Source: Microbacterium testaceum StLB037 (lineage in GTDB: Bacteria > Actinomycetota > Actinomycetes > Actinomycetales > Microbacteriaceae). From it: DNA of 64,000 bases. Under the pieces are notes generated by a model. The model had not been told where the DNA came from. It did not search any database and saw only the letters and a list, made by a program, of their open reading frames with translations. The translations under genes were made by a program, and so were the position numbers. The DNA lies in NCBI RefSeq assembly GCF_008763945.1, contig NZ_VTQH01000001.1:1741139-1805138 (forward strand), in the 5' to 3' direction. Shown piece after piece: positions 1-7,703 of the stretch (positions within the stretch are counted from its first letter, which is position 1; the number at the start of each line of letters is the position of its first letter).

Positions 1-347
1 CGCGCATCCTCAGGCGGGAGGGGGCGGATGCCGCTGAGTTTGTGCAGATTGCTGAGCTTGTGCCGCGGTTTCACAATCTCAGCGATTCGCGCAACCTCAG
101 GCGAGAGCGGGCGGATGCCGCTGAGTTTGTGCAGATTGCTGAGCTTGTGCCGTGGCTGGACGCGCGGCAGCCGCAACCTCAGCGATTCGCGCATCCTCAG
201 GCGGGAGGGGGCGGATGCCGCTGAGTCTGTGCAAATCGCTGAGGATGCGCGAGGGCGCGGGCGCGAGCGGGTTTTCACAACCTCAGTGATTCGCGGACTC
301 TCAGCCACATCGGGGCGGATGCCACTGAGCTTGTGCAGATCCCCGAG
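1..347. repeat. cluster of four long imperfect inverted repeats
   Basis: Four related units lie in a row and the first is cut by the window edge. Each has a left arm of 23 bases that starts and ends with CTCAG, a spacer of 20 bases containing GGGCGGATGCC, and a right arm of 23 bases that starts and ends with CTGAG. Right arms lie at 34-56, 121-143, 221-243 and 325-347. Left arms lie at 78-100, 178-200 and 282-304, with the first left arm only seen from base 1 to 13. The arms of units 2 and 3 pair at 18 and 19 of 23 positions; unit 4 is decayed at about 15 of 23. Units recur every 87-104 bases. No credible gene is present; the reading frames here follow the repeat. The cluster lies just past the 3' end of the minus-strand signal peptidase gene. 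Confidence 0.85.
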
Positions 348-375
348 GATGCGCACCCGGCGCACCGCCCCCGGG

Positions 376-1383
376 TCACCGGCAGTACGGCCGGCCGAAC
401 CCGAAGAGCACGCCGCCGACGGGCGCGCTCTCGCCCGACTCGGCCGACCACTGTTCGCCGATATTCGTGCGCACGGTCACCCGGTCGGTGCGGAACAGCG
501 AGTACGAACCGTCGTTCGGGACGCGAGCGGCGCGGGCCCACGGGGGGATGCCGCTGGCCACGACGCGGCCGTTGACGAGCAGATCGAAGCTCCGGGGCTC
601 CCACCCCTCGTACGCCCAGGTCACCACGGCCCCGCCGTCGTTGTAGCAGCCCAGCGCCCGGGGAGGGGACACGCGGCCGGCGGCGACGGTTCCGGATGCC
701 GAGGAGGGATCGCTGAACGAGGCCGAGGCTGGAGTGCTCACGGTGACGCCCGCGATCGCGAACGCGACCGCGAACCCGAGCGCGCGCCCCACCCGACGCG
801 ACCGGGAGGCCCGGGCGCGGAGGGCACGGCGGGTGAGCGGCTGGGCGTGGGCGGCGTCGTCGTGCGGCGGGGTCGGTTCGTCGGGGTCGTCGTCTACGCC
901 CCGGCGCAGCGCGACGGCGAGGCACAGGGCGAAGCCGGCGACGGTGGCGGCGAGCGGCACGGCATCGCCGGTGCGGAGCCACGTGATGGGCAGACCGATC
1001 CACGGCACCCGGAGCACCCCGACGCCGAGGACGGCGTCGGGGTGCAGCGGTGTGGAATCGACGCCCGGATTGGCGTCGCCCTTCGTGACGAGGGCGCCCT
1101 GATCATCGAGGTGGTCGATGCGATGCAGGCGCAGGCGGTCGACCCAGTCGGGGTCGGTCGCGAGCACGACGCGTCCGGGGAGGAGGGCCTCACGCGGAAC
1201 GGGTCGCGACACGACGACGTCTCCCACCTGGATAGCGGGCGTCATCGACGCCGTCATCACGGTGGTCGGCAGCCACCCCAGGGCGACGGGAGCCGCCGCC
1301 CAGAAGGCCAGTGCGAGCACCAGCGTCACGACCGCCCGCGCCGCCGCCACCCCCGCGAGGAGGAGGATGCGACGAGAGCGCAT
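376..1383 (-). CDS. SipW-type signal peptidase I with C-terminal substrate-like domain
   Basis: Product of 335 residues. The N-terminal half is an ER/SipW-type signal peptidase: a membrane helix at about 8-30, the nucleophile Ser46 in TASMTP, the catalytic His87 in LRLHRID in place of the lysine of usual bacterial enzymes, then TKGDAN (100-105) and Asp109. A second helix spans about 143-160. After a charged linker there is a third hydrophobic segment (about 202-217) ending in TPASASFSD, which looks like the cleavage region of SipW-dependent exported proteins, followed by about 110 residues of a beta-rich domain. The enzyme therefore seems to carry a domain shaped like its own substrate. It lies 4 bases after the TasA-like gene, in one transcription unit. 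Expected role: removing signal peptides of TasA-like proteins at the outer face of the membrane. The stop is at 376-378. Confidence 0.85.
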   Translation of the reverse strand: MRSRRILLLAGVAAARAVVTLVLALAFWAAAPVALGWLPTTVMTASMTPAIQVGDVVVSRPVPREALLPGRVVLATDPDWVDRLRLHRIDHLDDQGALVTKGDANPGVDSTPLHPDAVLGVGVLRVPWIGLPITWLRTGDAVPLAATVAGFALCLAVALRRGVDDDPDEPTPPHDDAAHAQPLTRRALRARASRSRRVGRALGFAVAFAIAGVTVSTPASASFSDPSSASGTVAAGRVSPPRALGCYNDGGAVVTWAYEGWEPRSFDLLVNGRVVASGIPPWARAARVPNDGSYSLFRTDRVTVRTNIGEQWSAESGESAPVGGVLFGFGRPYCR

Positions 1384-1387
1384 CGGC

Positions 1388-1978
1388 TCAGCTGTTCTGC
1401 GCTTCCCAGACGAACGAGGTCGACGCGGTGCCGCCCTGGACCGTGTTCGGCGCGTCGTCGGCGAGCTTCCACGAGATGCGGAACGTACGCGCCTCGCTTC
1501 CCGCGCCGCTCGGGTTCCAGGTCGCGGCTCCCGAGCCGAACGACGAGTGCGCGCCGGCGAAGCCGGAGAGACGGCCGTCGAAGACGGTGCTCTCGCCCGT
1601 GAAGCCGTTGCACGTGCCGTAGCCGCCGCCGGTACCCTGCTCGACGCGCAGGATCAGGTGGTCGGCCAGGCCCTCGCTCTGCGTGAAGTCGGCGGCGTAG
1701 AGGCGGACCTGCGAGGCCAGGGTTCCGGTCGAGGTGACGGCGATGCAGTTCGTCCCTCCGTCGCCGGGCTTGGCGTTCCCCGCGGTGAACAGGGCACGAC
1801 CGGCGTCGTCGTCGTTCAGCTGGACGGTCCCCGCCCGCCAGCTGTTCTGTTCGTTCGAGGTGGTGTCGGAGAAGGCGGCGTACGAGCTCGTCGAGACCAG
1901 GATGCCCGCTGCGACGACAGCCGCAGGAAGAGCGATCGCGGTGGCAATACGAGAGGAACGGCGAGTGAACTTCGGCAT
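1388..1978 (-). CDS. TasA/camelysin-like exported protein with SipW-type signal peptide
   Basis: Product of 196 residues. Residues 1-33 form a signal peptide (KFTRRSSR, then a hydrophobic core ending STSSYA) followed by AAFSDTTSN and W..GTV, the pattern found just after the cleavage site in SipW-dependent proteins. The rest is a small beta-rich domain with two cysteines and no membrane segment. The ATG at 1976-1978 follows GGGGAG at a good distance. It is directly upstream of the SipW-type peptidase on the same strand, which is the usual pairing of substrate and dedicated peptidase. TasA and its relatives form surface fibres in Bacillus; whether this one assembles into fibres cannot be seen from the sequence. 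Confidence 0.8.
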   Translation of the reverse strand: MPKFTRRSSRIATAIALPAAVVAAGILVSTSSYAAFSDTTSNEQNSWRAGTVQLNDDDAGRALFTAGNAKPGDGGTNCIAVTSTGTLASQVRLYAADFTQSEGLADHLILRVEQGTGGGYGTCNGFTGESTVFDGRLSGFAGAHSSFGSGAATWNPSGAGSEARTFRISWKLADDAPNTVQGGTASTSFVWEAQNS

Positions 1979-2109
1979 GATGGATCTCCCCACGAGATCG
2001 GTGTGCGTATCGGACACACGAAAGATAGGGGAGCGGAGTGGCGGGGGTCGGGTCGGGCCTCTGGCTTGACAAGCCCGCCGCGTCCATGGCATCCATTCTT
2101 CTGAATGGA
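1979..2109 (-). promoter_or_regulatory. leader and promoter region of the TasA-like/SipW pair
   Basis: The 131 bases between the MFS stop and the TasA-like start hold the ribosome binding site GGGGAG, a GTGTG-N9-CACAC dyad at 2001-2019 in the leader, a small dyad GGCTT-GAC-AAGCC at 2063-2075, and a hairpin CCATTC-TTCT-GAATGG at 2093-2108 directly after the MFS stop codon that may end that gene. On the minus strand TATCTT is a possible -10 element; no convincing -35 was found. Confidence 0.4.
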
Positions 2110-3711
2110 CTACGCGGCGTGCGCCTCGCTGCCCTCGCGCCGTCGCGCGCCCGCGCCGAGGGTCAGGGTCGACGCGAGACCCAGCGTGAGGAACGCGGCC
2201 GCGGTGAACGCCGCGGCGCGGGTGCCGTCGCTGAAGGCTGCCCGCGCATCGACGGCGAGATCCTGGGTGTCGGGCGAGGCGCCGAGGCCCGCGATCGCGG
2301 CTCCCGCGCTGTCGACCACCTGCGAGACCACCTGATCGCGCGCAGCCGCGGGGATCCCGCGATCGTCGAGGGTGGATGCCAACACCCCCGCCGTGGTCGA
2401 GAAGAGCACGGTGCCGAGGATCGCGACGCCGAGCGCTGCGCCGAGCTGACGAGAGGTCGACTGCGTGCCGGAGGCCTGGCCGCTCGCGGAGGGCGGCACG
2501 TCGGCCAGGACGACCCCGGTGAGCTGCGCGGTCGCCAGGCCCACACCGAGTCCGTAGACGAAGAGGAAGGGGATGAGCGGTCCCCAGGTGGCATCCGGCC
2601 CGATGGTGAAGGCGACGCCTGCGACGCCGATGATCTCGGCGAGGAGGCCGCCGCGCACGACCCAGACGGGGGCGACTCGACCGCTGAGGGCGCCCGCGAC
2701 CCCGCTCGCCACGAACGAGCCGATGGCCAGGGAGAGCAGCAGCAGACCGGTCTGCAGGGCATCGAAGCCGACGACGAACTGCAGCCAGAGGGGAAGCGCG
2801 AGGATGATGCCGAACTCGCCGAGCGAGACGACGGCCGCCGCGATGTTGCCGTTGCGGAAGGACGTGATGCGGAAGAGGTTGAACGCGAGCAGCGTCGACA
2901 GCCCGGCGCGCTGGCGGCGCAGGCCCCATGCGATGAACGCAGCGAGGGCGATCAGGGCCACGGTGAAAGCGACCGGAACGGGCGAGAGGGAGAAGGGCCA
3001 GGTCCAACCCCCGAGCGAGGGGACCTGATCGACGGTCCACCAGCCGTAGGTGCGGCCCTCGATGAGGCCGAAGACGAGCGGGGCCATCGTGAGGACAGAG
3101 AGCAGGGCGCCGACCCCGTCGATGCGTTGGACCTTTTCGCTGCGGGATTCCGCGACGGTGAGGGCGACGCCGATCACGATGATGACACCGAGGGGGATGT
3201 TGATGCCGAAGGCCCACCGCCACGAGAACGCGGTGGTGAGCCAGCCGCCGAGGAGGGGGCCGACCGCCGCCATGCCACCGATCGTCGAGCCCCACACGGC
3301 AAAGGCGATGCCGCGCTCCCGGCCGCGGAAGGTGGCGTTGATGATCGACAGGGTCGTCGGCAGGATCATCGCGCCGCCGACTCCCTGGACCAGTCGCGAC
3401 GCGATGAGCAGGCCGCCGGTGGGGGCGAGGGCTGCGGCGATCGAGGCCGCGGCGAAGATGACGACGCCCAGCAGCATGAGGCGGCGGCGCCCGAAGCGGT
3501 CGGCCAGGCTGCCGAAGACCAGCAGGAACGACGCGAAGACGAGGGTGTAGGCCTCTTGGACCCACTGCACCTCGGTCGACGAGATCTTCAGCTCTTCGAC
3601 GATCGAGGGCACGGCGACGTTGACGATCGTCGAGTCGACGATGATCAGCGACACGGCGATGCTGATGAAGACGAGCCCCGCCCAGCGGCGCCCGGCCAAT
3701 TTCTCACTCAT
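2110..3711 (-). CDS. MFS transporter, DHA2 (EmrB/QacA) family
   Basis: Product of 533 residues, the usual length for the 14-helix drug:H+ antiporter family. Helix 1 carries IIVDSTIVNVAVPSI, the motif typical of this family, and the loop after helix 2 has GSLADRFGRRR (motif A). The C-terminus ends in a short charged tail. The family exports cationic or amphipathic toxic compounds; no substrate can be assigned. The ATG at 3709-3711 starts directly beside an AT-rich dyad (3717-3731), so a local repressor is likely. A second exporter and a MarR regulator follow upstream on the same strand. Confidence 0.85.
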   Translation of the reverse strand: MSEKLAGRRWAGLVFISIAVSLIIVDSTIVNVAVPSIVEELKISSTEVQWVQEAYTLVFASFLLVFGSLADRFGRRRLMLLGVVIFAAASIAAALAPTGGLLIASRLVQGVGGAMILPTTLSIINATFRGRERGIAFAVWGSTIGGMAAVGPLLGGWLTTAFSWRWAFGINIPLGVIIVIGVALTVAESRSEKVQRIDGVGALLSVLTMAPLVFGLIEGRTYGWWTVDQVPSLGGWTWPFSLSPVPVAFTVALIALAAFIAWGLRRQRAGLSTLLAFNLFRITSFRNGNIAAAVVSLGEFGIILALPLWLQFVVGFDALQTGLLLLSLAIGSFVASGVAGALSGRVAPVWVVRGGLLAEIIGVAGVAFTIGPDATWGPLIPFLFVYGLGVGLATAQLTGVVLADVPPSASGQASGTQSTSRQLGAALGVAILGTVLFSTTAGVLASTLDDRGIPAAARDQVVSQVVDSAGAAIAGLGASPDTQDLAVDARAAFSDGTRAAAFTAAAFLTLGLASTLTLGAGARRREGSEAHAA

Positions 3712-3716
3712 GTCGC

Positions 3717-3731
3717 TAGCTTATCTAGCTA
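3717..3731. promoter_or_regulatory. AT-rich dyad, probable repressor site upstream of the DHA2 exporter
   Basis: TAGCT-N5-AGCTA forms a perfect dyad 6 bases before the start codon of the exporter gene. The surrounding 30 bases are strongly AT-rich in a 70% G+C region. The placement fits an operator for a repressor; the nearby MarR protein is one candidate, although its own site (5653-5665) has a different core. Confidence 0.45.
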
Positions 3732-3796
3732 TATCGCTGTACGGGAGGGCTTGCGCGCACGCGAAAACACCCCCTCGCGGCGGCGGGCAGAGACGC

Positions 3797-5170
3797 TCAG
3801 GCGCCGTGCCGCGGGCGGGGCGTCGCTCGGGGTGCGCGTTCTCCCGGGGGCAGGGGGATCGGCGTCGTCCCCGCGACCTCGTCGCTGAAGTCCTCGGGCT
3901 CGGGCGCGACGGTCGCGATCGGTCGCGTCTCGTCGAGCGTGAGGCGGAACCGCTTGGTCTCGTGGCGGTGCAGGCGACCCGACATCGCCGTCCAGGTCGC
4001 GCCGATGCCGCAGGCGGTGAACGCGACGACCGCGGCCAGGGCGATGGCCACGCGCGGGCCGAACTCCGCGGCCACGGCGCCCACGATCGGTGCGCCCACC
4101 GGGGTTCCGCCGAGCAGGATCGCCATGTAGAGCGCGAGCACGCGACCGCGCAGCACGGGGTCGGTCGTGGTCTGCACGTATCCGTTCGCGGTCGTCAGGG
4201 TCGTGACCACGCAGAATCCGGTCAGCACGAGCGTGGCCGCGTACGCCCCGTAGCTCGGGGCGAAGACCGAGAGGGTGGATGCCACGGCGAAGCCGCCCGA
4301 GCCGACGATCACCACCCGCATCCTCGCGCGTTCGCGTCGTGCGGCCAGCAGGGCACCCGCGAGCGAGCCGATCGCGACGAAAGAGCTCAGAAGGCCGAAG
4401 CCGTCGGCGCCGCGCCCGAACTCGAGCGCCATGGTCGAGGCGAAGATCGGGAAGTTCATGCCGAAGGCGCCCAAGAGGAAGACCATCACGAAGATGACCA
4501 CCAGATCGGGGCGCCGCGCGACGTAGCGGAAGCCGTCGGCCAGGCGAGCGGGACCGCCGCGGCGGTGGCGGGCGACGAGCTCGTGTGGACGCATGACGAA
4601 CAGCGCCGCGAGCATGGCGAGGAAGGTGAACGCGTTGACGAGGAAGACCCACCCCGTCCCGACGAGCACGATCATGACGCCGGCGGCGGCAGGGCCGATC
4701 AGGCGGGCCATGTTGAAGGACGCGGCGTTCAGCGCCACGGCGTTGGAGGCGTTCTCCTGCGAGACGAGGTCGGAGACGAAGGCCTGCCGCGCCGGGTTGT
4801 CGAACGCCGTGACGACACCCAGGGCCAGCGCGAAACCGAACATCAACGGCAGGGTCATCGCCCCACTGAGCAGCAGGATGCCGAGCGACACGGCGAGCAG
4901 CAGCAAGGCACTCTGCGTGCACATGATGAGCTTGCGGCGATCGAATCGGTCGGCGACCCACCCGGTCACGCTCACCAGCAGCAGCGGGGGAGCGAACTGC
5001 AGGGCCATGGTGACGCCCATGGCGGCGGCGTCGTTGTCGGTCAACTGGGTGAGGACGACCCAGTTCTGGGCCGTGGACTGCATCCAGGCGCCGACGTTCG
5101 AGACGAGTGCTCCGATGAACCAGACGCGGTAGTTGAAGATCGACAGCGACCGGAACATCGACGTGCTCAT
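3797..5170 (-). CDS. MFS transporter, EntS-like (MFS_3) family
   Basis: Product of 457 residues with about 12 membrane helices. The N-terminus (IFNYRVWFIGALVSNVGAWM) and the sequence GWVADRFDRRK after helix 2 match the EntS/MFS_3 group. DNPARQAFVSDLV in the middle of the first half is another hallmark. The hydrophilic tail of about 55 residues is rich in Pro and Glu. The gene overlaps marR by 4 bases (ATGA at 5167-5170), so the exporter is translated with its probable regulator. The substrate is unknown; relatives move siderophores or drugs. Confidence 0.85.
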   Translation of the reverse strand: MSTSMFRSLSIFNYRVWFIGALVSNVGAWMQSTAQNWVVLTQLTDNDAAAMGVTMALQFAPPLLLVSVTGWVADRFDRRKLIMCTQSALLLLAVSLGILLLSGAMTLPLMFGFALALGVVTAFDNPARQAFVSDLVSQENASNAVALNAASFNMARLIGPAAAGVMIVLVGTGWVFLVNAFTFLAMLAALFVMRPHELVARHRRGGPARLADGFRYVARRPDLVVIFVMVFLLGAFGMNFPIFASTMALEFGRGADGFGLLSSFVAIGSLAGALLAARRERARMRVVIVGSGGFAVASTLSVFAPSYGAYAATLVLTGFCVVTTLTTANGYVQTTTDPVLRGRVLALYMAILLGGTPVGAPIVGAVAAEFGPRVAIALAAVVAFTACGIGATWTAMSGRLHRHETKRFRLTLDETRPIATVAPEPEDFSDEVAGTTPIPLPPGERAPRATPRPRHGA

Positions 5171-5628
5171 CTGTCGGCCACCTTCCTCATGATCGTCGTG
5201 GCGCGGGCCAGCACCTGTCGTTCCTCGGGGGTGAGATCGGCGAGCGCCTCCTCGACGAAGGCGTCTCGGCGTCGGACCGTCTCGTCGACGATCCGACGCC
5301 CCAGGTCGGTGAGGTCGATCGTCACGCGGCGTCGGTCAAGCTCGTCGGGAATGCGGGTGAGGTACCCCGCCTCCTCGAGGAGCGACACCGTGCGGTTCAT
5401 CGACGGCGCGGTGACGCGCTCACGGTCGGCCAGTTGGCCGAGCGTGTGCGCGCCGTGCACCGTGAGGGCCGCGAGGACGGCGAACTGCCCGTCGCTCATC
5501 GTATCGACGGCGCGCTGCGCCCGAAGGCGACGTGCCAGCCGAAACGTGGCCATCCGCAGCTCGGAGGCTGCGGCGCTGTGGTCAGAATTCAGGTCGGGAA
5601 GGGGGGATTCGTCGACGCGGTCATTCAT
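5167..5628 (-). CDS. MarR-family transcriptional regulator
   Basis: Product of 153 residues. The winged helix-turn-helix spans about 45-110: LGQLADRERVTAPSMNRTV is the helix-turn-helix and DRRRVTIDLTDLGR is the wing. The ATG at 5626-5628 follows AGGAAC. It overlaps the EntS-like exporter downstream and is divergent from the alpha/beta hydrolase gene. A TTAGC-CTT-GCTAA dyad sits in the divergent intergenic region and is the likely autoregulatory site. MarR proteins usually repress an adjacent exporter until a phenolic or other toxic ligand binds; the ligand here is unknown. Confidence 0.88.
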   Translation of the reverse strand: MNDRVDESPLPDLNSDHSAAASELRMATFRLARRLRAQRAVDTMSDGQFAVLAALTVHGAHTLGQLADRERVTAPSMNRTVSLLEEAGYLTRIPDELDRRRVTIDLTDLGRRIVDETVRRRDAFVEEALADLTPEERQVLARATTIMRKVADR

Positions 5629-5652
5629 GTTCCTGACGGTCAGGGTATCTCA

Positions 5653-5665
5653 TTAGCCTTGCTAA
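5653..5665. promoter_or_regulatory. MarR-type operator between marR and the hydrolase gene
   Basis: The dyad TTAGC-CTT-GCTAA is perfect over 5-base arms and lies 25 bases upstream of marR. The TTAGC/GCTAA form is common for MarR-family sites. It could control both divergent genes. Confidence 0.6.
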
Positions 5666-5703
5666 CGGAATGGCGGAGCGCCTCTTCACCGAGGCCGCCG
5701 CCC

Positions 5704-5709
5704 TAGACT
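5704..5709 (+). promoter_or_regulatory. -10 element, probably leaderless start of the hydrolase gene
   Basis: TAGACT fits the actinobacterial TANNNT -10 consensus and ends 6 bases before the ATG at 5716, which puts the expected transcription start at the first base of the start codon. No Shine-Dalgarno sequence is present, only a C run. Confidence 0.5.
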
Positions 5710-5715
5710 CCCCCC

Positions 5716-6564
5716 ATGCCCGAGTACGTCGACGCCTACGGCATCCCGATCGTGTACGACGTCTACGAGGCGCCCCAGCCCCGCGCGGTCGTGCAGCTGC
5801 TGCACGGCGTGGGCGAGCACGCCGGACGCTACGGCGCATTGATCGACGCGCTCGTCGCGGCCGGGTATTCGGTCTACGCCGACGACCATCGCGGTCACGG
5901 GCGCACGGGGCTGCGTCAATGGGGCGGCGACCACGGCAAGCTCGGCCGACTCGGCCCGGGCGGCCTCGGTGCCGCTCGCGATGCCGTCTGGACGCTCACG
6001 CAGCGTATCCGCGAGGAGCACCCGGCGCTTCCGCTCGTGCTGCTCGGGCACTCGTGGGGTTCGTTCCTCGCGCAGATGCTGCTCGACCGGCATCCTGAGG
6101 CCTTCGATGCCGTCGTGATGACAGGTTCGGCGCTGCGGCTGCCCGGCTCGCTGAACGCGGGTGACCTCAACGCCCCGTGGAAGCACCTCGGCGGCTCCGG
6201 GATGCAGTGGCTCTCGAGCGACGAGCAGGTGGGCCGCGACTTCGTCGCCGATCCTCTGACCACGTCGACGCCCCTCGCGCGGCTGTTCGGCCCCCTCGAG
6301 ACGCTCAAGCTGCTAGGGCGCCCTCGACGCGACCTCGGCCGCGACGTGCCGATGCTGCTGATGGTGGGGCGCGATGACACCGTGGGCGGCCCCCGCAGCG
6401 TGCACCGCCTCGCCGACGCGTACCGGCGGCGGTCGGGCCTGACCGACGTGATGACCCTGGTGTATCCCGGGGCGCGGCACGAGATCTTCGCCGAGCGCGA
6501 GCAGGCGGCGGTGCGCGCCGATCTGCTGGCGTGGCTCGATGCGCGCATCCCGTGTCGCGTCTGA
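5716..6564 (+). CDS. alpha/beta hydrolase, lysophospholipase/monoacylglycerol lipase-like
   Basis: Product of 282 residues without signal peptide. Family signs in order: LLHGVGEHAGRY (oxyanion region, about 28-39), DHRGHG (57-62), the nucleophile Ser113 in GHSWG, the acid in GRDDTVG, and the catalytic His in GARHEIF near the C-terminus. This matches the serine aminopeptidase S33/Hydrolase_4 group, whose members cleave monoacylglycerols or lysophospholipids. It is divergent from marR and may share its operator. The exact substrate is not predictable. Confidence 0.85.
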   Translation: MPEYVDAYGIPIVYDVYEAPQPRAVVQLLHGVGEHAGRYGALIDALVAAGYSVYADDHRGHGRTGLRQWGGDHGKLGRLGPGGLGAARDAVWTLTQRIREEHPALPLVLLGHSWGSFLAQMLLDRHPEAFDAVVMTGSALRLPGSLNAGDLNAPWKHLGGSGMQWLSSDEQVGRDFVADPLTTSTPLARLFGPLETLKLLGRPRRDLGRDVPMLLMVGRDDTVGGPRSVHRLADAYRRRSGLTDVMTLVYPGARHEIFAEREQAAVRADLLAWLDARIPCRV

Positions 6565-6770
6565 CCGCGCGGGGCTGTTCGTCGACGTGCGCACTCGTTC
6601 GAACATGTGAAATAACAAAAATACTCATTACTCACACGTCGTGATCTAAGCGTTACTCGCGCGAATTGACCTCGTCGCGCTGACCGGCGAAGCTGAAGTC
6701 GCCGAAAGCGGGATAAACCGCCTCGATCGGGCCACCTGGTCCCTCATCGCCGAGGAAAGCGCACATCGAC
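6565..6770 (+). promoter_or_regulatory. AT-rich promoter region of the carbohydrate ABC operon
   Basis: The 206 bases before the first permease hold an AT-rich tract (about 6600-6640) bounded by TGTGA (6606-6610) and TCACA (6632-6636), a widely spaced dyad that could bind a sugar-responsive regulator. A weak ribosome binding site GAGGAAAG sits about 12 bases before the GTG start. No clear -35/-10 pair was identified, and no terminator for the hydrolase gene is obvious. Confidence 0.4.
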
Positions 6771-7703
6771 GTGACGACTCTAGACACACAAAAAAGCACA
6801 CAAGCAAACAAAAACGCACGTCGGGCCAGTCGGCCCGAGCGTCTCGGAAACGGGATGTTCGCCGTGCTGCTGGTGGTGCCGGGCATGGCGCTCATGGCGG
6901 TCGTCGTCGCATACCCCCTCGTCTCGGCGCTGGTCACCGCGTTCTTCAAGCAGAGTCTCGTGCTGCCCGGGCGCGAGTTCGTCGGCTTCCATAACATCGC
7001 CGACGTGCTGCAGGACGACTTCCTTCGCCTGCTCGGACAGACGCTCGTCTTCACCCTGGGCACGACCATCGCCCCCTTCGTGATCGGATTCGCCCTCGCG
7101 CTCGCGCTGAACACGCAGATTCGCGGGTCGAAGGTGTTCCGCGGCCTGATGCTCATCCCCTGGCTCGTGCCAGGCGTCGTGGTGTCGTTCCTGTGGATGT
7201 GGATCTTCAACGCCAACTACGGCGTCATGAACGCGATCCTCGAACCGCTCGGGGTCTCGCCCCAGGCCTGGCTCGCGCAGCCCGGAACCGCGATGTTCGC
7301 TGTGATCGTCGCCAAGACCTGGCAGTCCTTCCCTTGGATGATGGTCATGCTCCTTGCGGGCCTGCAGACCGTGCCGCGCGAGCTGCACGAAGCCGCCGAG
7401 ATGGACGGCGCGGGAACGGTCCGCCGCTTCTTCTCGATCACCGTCCCGCAGATCGGCGGGATCATCGGCCTGGTGCTGCTGCTGGAGTTCATCTGGAACT
7501 TCCAGCACTTCGACATCATCTACGTGCTCACCGGCGGCGGCCCCGCCGGCTCCACCGAGACCTTCGCCACCTCGGTGTACGAGACCGCCTTCCACGGCTT
7601 CGACCTCGGCCGCGCCGGCGCGCTCGGCCTGCTGTGGCTCGTCCTGCTGATGGCGCTCGTCGTCGTCTACGTCCGATTCTCCGAGAGGAGTGAGAAGCGA
7701 TGA
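6771..7703 (+). CDS. ABC sugar importer permease, MalF/UgpA type
   Basis: Product of 310 residues with six predicted helices after a basic tail (residues 1-25). The EAA loop that docks on the ATPase reads ELHEAAEMDGAG...FFSITVPQIGG. The start is GTG at 6771. It is the first gene of a permease-permease-binding protein set; the last base positions overlap the next permease (ATGA at 7700-7703). No ATPase gene is in the cluster, as is common for actinobacterial sugar importers served by a shared MsiK-type ATPase. The downstream lyase-like and esterase genes suggest that the cargo is an oligosaccharide from a complex glycan. Confidence 0.9.
   Translation: MTTLDTQKSTQANKNARRASRPERLGNGMFAVLLVVPGMALMAVVVAYPLVSALVTAFFKQSLVLPGREFVGFHNIADVLQDDFLRLLGQTLVFTLGTTIAPFVIGFALALALNTQIRGSKVFRGLMLIPWLVPGVVVSFLWMWIFNANYGVMNAILEPLGVSPQAWLAQPGTAMFAVIVAKTWQSFPWMMVMLLAGLQTVPRELHEAAEMDGAGTVRRFFSITVPQIGGIIGLVLLLEFIWNFQHFDIIYVLTGGGPAGSTETFATSVYETAFHGFDLGRAGALGLLWLVLLMALVVVYVRFSERSEKR

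Noticed and set aside
1..347. CRISPR array
   Set aside because: Units are long imperfect palindromes with similar spacers, not short identical repeats with unique spacers, and no cas genes are present.
2038..3888. Open frame of 616 codons on the plus strand opposite the DHA2 exporter
   Set aside because: Strongly biased Glu/Arg/Gly composition with no domain; the opposite strand encodes a complete 14-helix transporter.
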